From Bacillota bacterium (GTDB taxonomy: Bacteria > Bacillota > Desulfotomaculia > Desulfotomaculales > Ammonificaceae), in NCBI GenBank assembly GCA_040755295.1, contig JBFMBK010000004.1, forward strand, positions 149,790-213,789: a stretch of 64,000 bases of DNA, written 5' to 3'. This document shows positions 53,401 through 61,341 of the stretch, piece after piece. The notes beneath the pieces are model-generated. The model saw only the letters and a program-made list of their open reading frames with translations, had not been told where the DNA came from and searched no databases. Position 1 is the first letter of the stretch, and each line of letters starts with the position of its first letter. A program made the position numbers and the translations under genes.

Positions 53401-53550
53401 ATGGACATTAACAAAACCCGAGGCGTTTTATACAAATTGGTTAATCTTTTGGGCGATATTCAGGCAATGTCCAGCGGTGACCCCAAAAAGATAACCAAGA
53501 GAGCCGGGCGGAGAGCGACCGGAAAAGCGTTCCGGAAGTTATTTAAGTGA
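53401..53550 (+). CDS. Small basic protein, 49 residues, between WYL gene and cas3
   Basis: ATG at 53401 follows GGGGAAG. The product begins MDINKTRGVLYKLVNLLGDI and ends KRAGRRATGKAFRKLFK. Short proteins of this shape (MNINKTRRxLYK ... RKLFK) are common in Clostridia, often away from cas genes. Strongly basic C-terminus, possibly nucleic-acid or membrane binding. Function unknown. Confidence 0.65.
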   Translation: MDINKTRGVLYKLVNLLGDIQAMSSGDPKKITKRAGRRATGKAFRKLFK

Positions 53551-53616
53551 GGTTTGCTTCCCAGTAGATTATTGGTTTGATTGATATCGGGTGTTCCGAA
53601 ATGGGGGAGGAATATT

Positions 53617-55812
53617 TTGGCATATTATGCTCATTCCGACAACGAAAAGGATAGGAAGCAGTGGCACATGTTGCAAACCCATCTGCATGACACTGGCGAG
53701 ACGGCCGCATTTTTTGCACGGGTTTTCGGTGCAAAAAAACTTGCTTATGTAGCAGGGCTTCTACATGATGTCGGCAAGTATGCTCCTGAGTTTCAAGATC
53801 GTCTTGACGGCCGGAATATTAAGGTTGACCACTCCACTCCGGGCGCGGTGGAAGCAGAAAAAAAGTATGGCCCGGTAGGCAGAGTATTGGCGTATACAAT
53901 AGCCGGCCATCACTGCGGTCTCCCTGACTGGGGCAGCGGAGTTGACGAAGCCTCATTAGAAGCCAGATTAAAGAAGCAGTTAAATGATTATAGCGCTTTT
54001 ATCCGGGAAATAGACCTGCCATCAGTCAAGGATATCGCTTTTCCCGCGATAAATCCCCTCACGGGCGAGGGGTTCAGTGCTCAGTTTCTCATCAGATTTC
54101 TGTATTCGTGCCTGGTTGATGCGGACTTTCTTGACACTGAGAAAGCGTTGAGTTCAGAAAAGGCGGCTGCTCGCTGCAGGCAGTTTCCGCTGGACAAATT
54201 TGCTGAGACTCTGGATCAATTTCTTGATCAATTGTGTGCTAAAGTTCCAGATACCGCCGTCAACAGGAAACGAGCAAAAGTCCTTGCCAATTGTCGGGAG
54301 AAGGCTCGGTATGCGCCTGGTCTCTTTACTCTTACTGTCCCGACGGGTGGCGGCAAAACACTGTCTTCCCTGAGCTTTGCACTAAGGCATGCCTTGCATT
54401 ACGGACAAGACCGTGTGATATATGTAATACCTTACACCAGCATCATTGAGCAGAATGCGGCGGTATTCAAAAAGCTGCTCGGTGAGGAAAACGTTCTCGA
54501 GCACCACAGCAATTTTTCATATCCACAGGAAAGCCAAGCGGAAACGGAGTTTGAGAATGTGACCGAGATCGGGCAGAAATTAAAATTGGCTGCGGAGAAC
54601 TGGGACATGCCTATCATTGCCACGACCAATGTACAGTTTTTTGAATCCTTGTTTGCAGCCAAAAGTTCGAAGTGCCGTAAACTTCACAACGTTGCCAATA
54701 GTGTAATCATCATCGACGAAGCACAGATGATACCCACGGGTTTCTTGAAGCCTTGCCTGAATGCGGTGGTGGAACTGGTTGCCAATTACAAGACCACAGT
54801 GGTGTTGTGTACAGCGACACAGCCGGCTATCAAAAGATTTCTTCCGAAAGAAATCAACCCTATTGAAATAACTGATGATCCGAGAAGGCTATACGTATCC
54901 TTTAAAAGGGTACGAGTGTGCAACGTTGGAGCAGTGTCCGATGAGGAACTGGCGGGGAAGTTAGCCGGGCACGACCAGGTGTTATGCATTGTAAATTCCA
55001 AGAAACATGCCCGCTTACTGTATGAAAGAATTGGCGCTGGGGGGTTTCATTTAAGCACCAGGATGTGCCCGGTACACAGGACGGAGGTATTGAAAACAAT
55101 AAAGGAAAGATTGAAGAAAGGGCAGATATGCCGGGTGGTTTCCACGCAATTAATTGAAGCCGGCGTGGATGTGGACTTTCCACAGGTGTACCGAAGTATG
55201 GCGGGTATCGATTCAATTGCCCAGGCGGCAGGGCGATGCAACAGGGAAGGCTTGCGTCGGGAAGGACATGTATATGTGTTTTGGCCGGATAAACATGGGA
55301 TGCCCAAGGGGTGGTTGAGCCGTACTGCTTCCCTGGGCGGCATGATCTTTGCGCACAGTAATGATCCCTTGGGGATTGACGGAGTGCAAGAATACTTTGG
55401 TTCTTTGTATGATGTTGACGCCGCTGAATTGGATAAGGAGGGCATCCTGGTGGACATCAAGGAGCAGGAGAGACAGTTGAGGTTTCCTTTTCGCGCCATT
55501 GCAGATAAATTCAAGATGATAGACGACAATACCAGTACGGTTGTGATTCCTTGGAATGATGAATGTAAGAAGGCGCTGGCGGAAGCGGAGCACAGCCGAT
55601 TTCCCGGGGTATACGCCAGGAGTCTGCAGCGATACGGGGTGGGGGTATATGAAAAGGAATTCAACGAACTATGTGGATGCGGAGCCTTGGAAGTAGTTGC
55701 CGGAAGGTTTTATGTATTGAAAAAGGAGGTGTTTGACAGTCATTACAGCCGGGAGACAGGACTTAAGCCTTTTACGGAAAGCATGTTTCTAAACGATACC
55801 TTAATCATTTGA
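53617..55812 (+). CDS. cas3: CRISPR-associated helicase/nuclease Cas3 (type I-C)
   Basis: A 731-residue fused HD nuclease-helicase that shreds target DNA after Cascade binding. HD domain: HMLQTHLHDTGETAAFFAR, AGLLHDVGKYAPEFQ (HD), IAGHHCGLPDWG. Helicase: LTVPTGGGKTLSS (Walker A, about residue 240), IIIDEAQMIPTGF (DExx form DEAQ), VVLCTATQPA, STQLIEAGVDVDFP and AQAAGRCNREG (motif VI). TTG at 53617 follows GGGGGAGG; earlier in-frame ATG lacks a site. First gene of the operon. Confidence 0.95.
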   Translation: MAYYAHSDNEKDRKQWHMLQTHLHDTGETAAFFARVFGAKKLAYVAGLLHDVGKYAPEFQDRLDGRNIKVDHSTPGAVEAEKKYGPVGRVLAYTIAGHHCGLPDWGSGVDEASLEARLKKQLNDYSAFIREIDLPSVKDIAFPAINPLTGEGFSAQFLIRFLYSCLVDADFLDTEKALSSEKAAARCRQFPLDKFAETLDQFLDQLCAKVPDTAVNRKRAKVLANCREKARYAPGLFTLTVPTGGGKTLSSLSFALRHALHYGQDRVIYVIPYTSIIEQNAAVFKKLLGEENVLEHHSNFSYPQESQAETEFENVTEIGQKLKLAAENWDMPIIATTNVQFFESLFAAKSSKCRKLHNVANSVIIIDEAQMIPTGFLKPCLNAVVELVANYKTTVVLCTATQPAIKRFLPKEINPIEITDDPRRLYVSFKRVRVCNVGAVSDEELAGKLAGHDQVLCIVNSKKHARLLYERIGAGGFHLSTRMCPVHRTEVLKTIKERLKKGQICRVVSTQLIEAGVDVDFPQVYRSMAGIDSIAQAAGRCNREGLRREGHVYVFWPDKHGMPKGWLSRTASLGGMIFAHSNDPLGIDGVQEYFGSLYDVDAAELDKEGILVDIKEQERQLRFPFRAIADKFKMIDDNTSTVVIPWNDECKKALAEAEHSRFPGVYARSLQRYGVGVYEKEFNELCGCGALEVVAGRFYVLKKEVFDSHYSRETGLKPFTESMFLNDTLII

Positions 55813-55823
55813 GAGGGGGGGGA

Positions 55824-56495
55824 ATGAGTATGGGCTATGGTATCCGGCTGTTGGTCTGGGGAGAATACGCCTGTTTTACCAGGCCGGAAATGAAAGTGGA
55901 AAGGGTCAGTTATGATGTGATGACTCCTTCCGCCGCCAGAGGCATACTGGAGGCGATTCACTGGAAGCCAGCCATAAAGTGGGTGGTGGACAAAATCCTT
56001 GTGCTAAACGAAATCAGATTTGACAATGTGCGCCGCAATGAGGTGGAAAGTAAAATCCCGGCCGGCAATGTTAGGAAAGCAATGAAGGGTGGGCCTGTCG
56101 TGCTATGCCAGTATGCTTCTGACGACCGGCAGCAAAGGGCCACCCTTCTTTTGCGCGATGTGGCGTACGTAATAGAAACACATTTTGAAATGACCGGAGA
56201 AGCAGGACCTGAAGACACACCGGATAAACACTATGCGGTTGCTTCACGCAGGGCCAGGCAGGGACAGTGTTTCCAGCAGCCTTATCTGGGGTGTAGAGAA
56301 TTTCCGGCCAGGTTTCGGCTCATTGAGGAAGACGAACCGATGCCTCATTCTTTGCATAAGGGCGAAAAAGACCTGGGATGGATGTTGTTGGATATCGACC
56401 ATGCGGATGAAATGAAACCCTTGTTCTTCAGGGCTACTATGAAAGACGGTTTGATTGAAATACCCCGGATGGAGGAAGGGGTGACCGTTAGGTGA
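55824..56495 (+). CDS. cas5c: CRISPR-associated protein Cas5c (type I-C)
   Basis: A 223-residue RAMP protein. YGIRLLVWGEYACFTRPEMKVERVSYDVMTPSAARGILEAIHWKPAIKWVV (quoted as YDVMTPSAARGILEAIHWKP) is the Cas5d/c signature. In type I-C this subunit also cuts the pre-crRNA, doing the work of Cas6. ATG at 55824 with GAGAGGGGGG; ATG at 55830 is an alternative. Its TGA overlaps the next start by 4 bp. Confidence 0.93.
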   Translation: MSMGYGIRLLVWGEYACFTRPEMKVERVSYDVMTPSAARGILEAIHWKPAIKWVVDKILVLNEIRFDNVRRNEVESKIPAGNVRKAMKGGPVVLCQYASDDRQQRATLLLRDVAYVIETHFEMTGEAGPEDTPDKHYAVASRRARQGQCFQQPYLGCREFPARFRLIEEDEPMPHSLHKGEKDLGWMLLDIDHADEMKPLFFRATMKDGLIEIPRMEEGVTVR

Positions 56496-58297
56496 TCATC
56501 AATGCGCTGTACAAACACTATGAGACGCTGTTGAACGATGATGATTCCGGGGTCAGCAGGCCAGGGTTCAGCAAGGCAAAAGTTGGACACTGCCTGGTAC
56601 TTTCCAAGGAAGGCCGGTTGTTGGACATCGTTGACCTACGGGTGGAGCGGGGTAACAAGCAAGTATCCAGAGAAATTGATGTACCTGAGCAGGGGAAAAA
56701 ATCATCAAATATATTAGCAAACTTTATGTGCGGCAATTGTACTTATGTGTTGGGATTGGGTCAGGCGAACAAGGAAAGAAAGAAGGAAAGAAACCAAAAA
56801 TGTTTTAAGGCATTTACCCAGCTACATAAGGAAATCTTGGAAGGTTCGGATGATGAAGGAGCGGTGGCGCTTCTGGAATTTCTGCGCCAGTGGGACATTG
56901 ATTCCGCAGCTACGTATCCCGTGATTATCAGACACCTTGAAGGTTTGGCCGAAGGCAGCAACCTCGTTTTTAAACTTGAAGGGTCTGAGGGTTACATCCA
57001 TGAGCGGAAGGCAGTGATGGATGCGTGGGACAAGCACAGGTCGGCCCAGGTGTCCAAGATAAAGATGCAATGTCTGGTCACCGGGCAAACAACGGAAATA
57101 GCTCGTCTGCATCCGAGTATCAAAGGCGTGACAGGAGCGCAGTCCATGGGAGCATCGTTGGTTTCTTTCAACCTTGATGCATTTACGTCATACGGGAAGG
57201 AGCAGAGCTTTAACGCGCCGGTGGGAAAGGAAGTGGCCTTCGGCTATACTACCGCACTGAACTACCTGCTAAGCAGTGGAAAACACCGTATTCGAATCGG
57301 TGACACGACTACGGTTTTTTGGGCGGAGTGTTCCACCAACGGCTTGGAAGAAGACCTGTTGGGGGCATTGTTTTTTCCGGTGATGGAAGACAGCGGTGAA
57401 GGTAAAAAGAAAGAAGGTGATTCTTTTCGTTGGACTAGGGATCCGCAGACGGCAAAACTCCTGCATGATATACTCCGCAGGGTCAAGTCCGGTAAGCCTG
57501 TCAGCCAGGGCCTAACAGGAGTTGATGAGGATACAAACTTTTTTATTCTGGGCTTGGCTCCCAATTCCAGCCGCCTGGCTGTTAGATTCTGGCAGGTGGA
57601 TCGCTACGGAAAATTCATTGAAAAGATCGGCCAACACTATCGTGATCTTGCAATAGTAAAGAGGTTTGAAGGGGAACCGGACTATGTTTCGGTAGGGATG
57701 TTACTAAGGGAAACAGCTCCCCTCGGAGATACAAAAAGAATTTCACCATTGCTTGGCGGCGTACTAATGCGCTCTATTCTAACGGGTGCACCTTATCCAA
57801 TGGCACTGTATAACTCAATCATTTCCCGGATAAGGGCGGATCAGGAGGTTAACTACGTACGAGCAGCCGTAATCAAAGCATGTTTAGTTAGAAAATGGCG
57901 TTTCTATCAAATAGGAACTGAGGAGGGTTTAACGATGGCCTTGAGTGAGCAAAACCGTAACACGGGGTACCTATTGGGGCGTTTGTTCGCCTTGCTGGAA
58001 AAAGCGCAAGAGGGTGCCAGTCCCGGAATAAATTCGACCATCAGGGACAAGTATTTCGGGGCAGCTTCCGCTTCGCCCGGGTCGGTCTTCCCCATCCTGT
58101 TAAGGCTTGCGCAGCACCACATTGCAAAAGCGGAATACGGATGGCATACAGATAAGCGAATAGAGGGAGTTATTTCCGACATCGATCGTTTTCCAGCTCA
58201 TCTAAGCCTTGAGGAACAGGGACAGTTTGTCCTTGGTTATTATCAACAGCGCCAAGCGCTGTATGCAAAATCTGAAGAAAAGGAGAGTGCTGAATAA
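56492..58297 (+). CDS. cas8c: CRISPR-associated protein Cas8c/Csd1
   Basis: A 601-residue large subunit of the type I-C Cascade, thought to read the PAM. NALYKHYETLLND, PGFSKAKVGHCLVLSKEGRLL, FMCGNCTYVLG, MQCLVTGQTTEIARLHPSIKGV and FNLDAFTSYGKEQSFNAPVG match Csd1. GTG start overlapping cas5c (GTGA). Stop overlaps the cas7c ATG by one base. Confidence 0.94.
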   Translation: MIINALYKHYETLLNDDDSGVSRPGFSKAKVGHCLVLSKEGRLLDIVDLRVERGNKQVSREIDVPEQGKKSSNILANFMCGNCTYVLGLGQANKERKKERNQKCFKAFTQLHKEILEGSDDEGAVALLEFLRQWDIDSAATYPVIIRHLEGLAEGSNLVFKLEGSEGYIHERKAVMDAWDKHRSAQVSKIKMQCLVTGQTTEIARLHPSIKGVTGAQSMGASLVSFNLDAFTSYGKEQSFNAPVGKEVAFGYTTALNYLLSSGKHRIRIGDTTTVFWAECSTNGLEEDLLGALFFPVMEDSGEGKKKEGDSFRWTRDPQTAKLLHDILRRVKSGKPVSQGLTGVDEDTNFFILGLAPNSSRLAVRFWQVDRYGKFIEKIGQHYRDLAIVKRFEGEPDYVSVGMLLRETAPLGDTKRISPLLGGVLMRSILTGAPYPMALYNSIISRIRADQEVNYVRAAVIKACLVRKWRFYQIGTEEGLTMALSEQNRNTGYLLGRLFALLEKAQEGASPGINSTIRDKYFGAASASPGSVFPILLRLAQHHIAKAEYGWHTDKRIEGVISDIDRFPAHLSLEEQGQFVLGYYQQRQALYAKSEEKESAE

Positions 58298-59163
58298 TGT
58301 CCGATGCTATCAAAAATAGGTACGAGTTTGTGTTGTTGTTTGACGTAGAGAACGGAAATCCGAACGGTGACCCTGATGCCGGCAATATGCCGCGCATTGA
58401 CGCCGAAACAGGTCTTGGATTGGTTACGGATGTTTGCTTGAAAAGGAAAATCAGAAATTATGTTGATATAGCAAAAAACGGATCAGAAGGTTACGACATC
58501 TACGTGCGTGAAGGGGCCGTATTAAACACCCAGCACAGAAAGGCGTATAGTTCTGTTGACCTCAAACCGGAACCCAAGAAACTGCCCAAAGACAGGGATA
58601 AATCAGAGGAGCTTACAGCTTTTATGTGTAGGCATTTTTACGATATTCGTACCTTCGGCGCAGTAATGACTACAGAGATTAACTGCGGGCAGGTGCGCGG
58701 TCCCGTACAACTTAGCTTTTCCCGTAGCATTGATCCTATAGTGCAGCAGGAGGTTACTATTACCAGAATGGCGGTAACGTCCGAAAAAGACGCCGAAAAG
58801 AAGGATAGAGAGATGGGACGCAAGTATATTGTGCCGTATGCCTTGTATAGAGCTGAAGGATTTGTTTCTGCCAAATTGGCGGAAAAGGTCGGATTCACTT
58901 CTGGAGATCTGGAGTTGCTTTGGGAAGCATTGATAAACATGTTTGACCATGACCGCTCTGCGGCCAGGGGTAAGATGACTTCAAGAAAGCTGATCATTTT
59001 TGAACATGAAACTGATCTGGGTCATGCACCTGCGCAAAAGCTATTTGATTTGGTTACGGTTTCTAGAAGGGATTCAACTCGTCCCCCCAGGGCCTATAGT
59101 GACTATGAAGTAGCTGTCAATGCGGGGGGAGTGCCTGTAGGAATAAAGTTGATAGAGAAATAA
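58297..59163 (+). CDS. cas7c: CRISPR-associated protein Cas7c/Csd2
   Basis: A 288-residue Cas7 backbone subunit of Cascade. NRYEFVLLFDVENGNPNGDPDAGNMPRID, FMCRHFYDIRTFGAVM and GQVRGPVQLSFSRSIDPI are the Csd2 signatures. Several copies coat the crRNA. ATG TAATG-coupled to cas8c. Confidence 0.95.
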   Translation: MSDAIKNRYEFVLLFDVENGNPNGDPDAGNMPRIDAETGLGLVTDVCLKRKIRNYVDIAKNGSEGYDIYVREGAVLNTQHRKAYSSVDLKPEPKKLPKDRDKSEELTAFMCRHFYDIRTFGAVMTTEINCGQVRGPVQLSFSRSIDPIVQQEVTITRMAVTSEKDAEKKDREMGRKYIVPYALYRAEGFVSAKLAEKVGFTSGDLELLWEALINMFDHDRSAARGKMTSRKLIIFEHETDLGHAPAQKLFDLVTVSRRDSTRPPRAYSDYEVAVNAGGVPVGIKLIEK

Positions 59164-59165
59164 TC

Positions 59166-59825
59166 GTGATAAAACATTATGCCGAAGATGACCTGCTACC
59201 CCTCTCCGGGATACAGCACCTTGCCTATTGCGAAAGGCAGTGGGCGCTGATTCACGTTGAAAACCAGTGGGTTGAAAACCTGCGGACTGCTGAAGGGAGA
59301 AATCTACATCAAAGGGCGGATAATCCGTTTTTTGCGGAAACACGCGGTGTGGTCAAGACAATACGGTCAGTCCCGCTTGTGTCTAAAACCCTTGGTCTGT
59401 ACGGTGTAGCCGATGTAATTGAACTTCAGAAAGCGCCGGATGAGAGTACTGGTGTTAAATATAGCATTGTCGAATATAAACGGGGAAGGCCCAAACTCGA
59501 TGACAAGGACGAGGTTCAATTGTGCGCCCAGGCCGTTTGCTTGGAAGAAATGCTTGAAATTACTCTTGATTACGGATATCTGTACTATGGCGAGACGAAA
59601 CACAGGCAGAGGGTTGAATTTAATAACTCCTTAAGGACAAGGGTTAAGAAGCTGGCGGAGAGGATGCATGAATTATTTGCGAAAGGGGAAACCCCGCCGC
59701 CGGTGAAGGACAAGCGGTGTAAAAATTGTTCCCTGTCTGACATATGTGTTCCTAAGCTTGCAAAAGCCAATAAAAAGGTCGACAAATACTTGAGTAGCGT
59801 GATTGGTGAGATGAGGAACGAATAA
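59166..59825 (+). CDS. cas4: CRISPR-associated exonuclease Cas4
   Basis: A 219-residue RecB-type nuclease with an iron-sulphur cluster: first Cys in LSGIQHLAYCERQWALIH, nuclease motifs GVADVIEL and YSIVEYKRGRPK, last three Cys in CKNCSLSDIC. Cas4 with Cas1-Cas2 selects and trims spacers with correct PAMs. GTG start 2 bp after cas7c. Confidence 0.94.
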   Translation: MIKHYAEDDLLPLSGIQHLAYCERQWALIHVENQWVENLRTAEGRNLHQRADNPFFAETRGVVKTIRSVPLVSKTLGLYGVADVIELQKAPDESTGVKYSIVEYKRGRPKLDDKDEVQLCAQAVCLEEMLEITLDYGYLYYGETKHRQRVEFNNSLRTRVKKLAERMHELFAKGETPPPVKDKRCKNCSLSDICVPKLAKANKKVDKYLSSVIGEMRNE

Positions 59826-59839
59826 TCGGGGAGCACAGT

Positions 59840-60871
59840 ATGAGAAGATTGCTCAATGTCCTTTACGTTACCAACCCGGAGTCCTATTTGGCAAAAGACG
59901 GGGAGAATCTTGTAGTAAGAGTTCAGGATAAAGAGGTTTTCAGGACTCCCATTCATTACCTGGAAGGCATAGTCACTTTTGGATACATGGGCGCAAGCCC
60001 GGCTTTGTTAGGTATGTGTATCGAAAAAGGAGTCGCGGTATCCTTTCTTACTCGGAGTGGTAGGCATCAGGCCACGTTGCATGGAATTCCAAAAGGGAAC
60101 GTGCTTCTGCGGAGAAAACAGTACCGGTTGGCTGATTCCGAAGAAGATTCCGCAAAACTGGCTTCGATGTTTGTAATCGGGAAACTCGCCAACTGCAGGA
60201 CGGTACTCCGGCGTTTTATGAGTGACTACGGCGCCAAAGTTCAGATCGAAGAAGTTGATCTGGTATGCAAACTGATGGCGCAAAATGTGATCCGGCTGAG
60301 CAATGAACCGTCACTTGATAAGGTGCGAGGAATCGAAGGGGAATCGGCACGAAAGTATTTTTCGGTCTTTGACAACTTAATAACATGCCAGAAACCCGAA
60401 TTTTATATGCGGGGGAGAAACCGGCGACCACCCTTGGATAATGTGAACGCCTTATTGTCGTTTCTCTATAGCCTGCTGCTGCACGAAACCCGGGCAGCAC
60501 TACAAACGGTGGGCTTAGACCCTTATGTTGGCTTTTTGCACCGTGACCGTCCGGGAAGAGCAGGGTTGGCCCTGGACCTGATGGAGGAATTCCGGCCGTA
60601 TATGGCGGACAGGTTGGCCTTAAGTTTGATTAACCGGCGGCAAGTAACCGGCGACGGTTTCATACAAAAGGAATCGGGTGGGGTTATTATGAAAGACACT
60701 GTTCGCAAAGTGGTCATTGATGCTTGGCAAAAAAGGAAGCGGGAAGAAATAACCCATCCGTTTCTGGAAGAAAAGATACCTGTCGGCCTACTGCCATACG
60801 CCCAAGCATTATTACTGGCTCGTCATTTAAGGGGTGACATAGACGGATATCCTCCATTTGTCTGGAAATAG
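59840..60871 (+). CDS. cas1: CRISPR-associated endonuclease Cas1 (type I-C)
   Basis: A 343-residue integrase. Catalytic Glu in RGIEGESARKYFSVF, His and Asp in VGFLHRDRPGRAGLALDLMEEFRP. The N-terminal beta-sandwich is normal. It joins spacers to the array with Cas2. ATG after GGGGAGC. Confidence 0.96.
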   Translation: MRRLLNVLYVTNPESYLAKDGENLVVRVQDKEVFRTPIHYLEGIVTFGYMGASPALLGMCIEKGVAVSFLTRSGRHQATLHGIPKGNVLLRRKQYRLADSEEDSAKLASMFVIGKLANCRTVLRRFMSDYGAKVQIEEVDLVCKLMAQNVIRLSNEPSLDKVRGIEGESARKYFSVFDNLITCQKPEFYMRGRNRRPPLDNVNALLSFLYSLLLHETRAALQTVGLDPYVGFLHRDRPGRAGLALDLMEEFRPYMADRLALSLINRRQVTGDGFIQKESGGVIMKDTVRKVVIDAWQKRKREEITHPFLEEKIPVGLLPYAQALLLARHLRGDIDGYPPFVWK

Positions 60872-60883
60872 GGGTGACATGAA

Positions 60884-61174
60884 ATGATGGTATTGATAAC
60901 TTATGACGTAAACATTACTACTGAAGCCGGAAAGAAGAGGCTACGCCACGTTGCTAAGCAATGTGTTAATTACGGCCAGCGGGTTCAGAACTCCGTATTC
61001 GAGTGTTTGTTGGAACCTGCGCAGTTCGTTGCATTGAGAAATAAACTTGAAGCGATAATTGATAAGGAAAGTGACAGTCTGCGGTACTATTTTCTTGGCC
61101 GCAACTGGAGGCGAAGGATTGAACACGCCGGCTCGAATCGGGTTTTTGACCCGGAAGGAACGATGATAGTATAG
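60884..61174 (+). CDS. cas2: CRISPR-associated endoribonuclease Cas2
   Basis: A 96-residue ferredoxin-like protein, MVLITYDVN with the conserved Asp, RLRHVAKQCVNYGQRVQNSVFECLL, and tail in RVFDPEGTMIV. ATG after GGGGTGACATGAA. Last cas gene, followed by the leader and array. Confidence 0.95.
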   Translation: MMVLITYDVNITTEAGKKRLRHVAKQCVNYGQRVQNSVFECLLEPAQFVALRNKLEAIIDKESDSLRYYFLGRNWRRRIEHAGSNRVFDPEGTMIV

Positions 61175-61341
61175 TGCGAACCGCAAGCGAACATTAAAAG
61201 GCTAGGAGTGTCGCAAATCTCTATTCGTAAGTGGTTTGACCAATATTGGTCATGACACTGGAATATGAACTTGGATCTGGTATATGGTTCGCGGAAACGA
61301 GGTTTTACAACCTTGATAAACAAGGGTTTATGATGGGTGCA
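61175..61341 (+). promoter_or_regulatory. CRISPR leader
   Basis: 167 bp between cas2 and the first repeat, lower in GC than the repeats. It carries a CCAATATTGG palindrome at about 61239-61248. Repeat orientation (ATTGAAAC at the 3' end) and cas1-cas2 position put the leader here, so newest spacers should be those nearest 61342. Confidence 0.75.
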
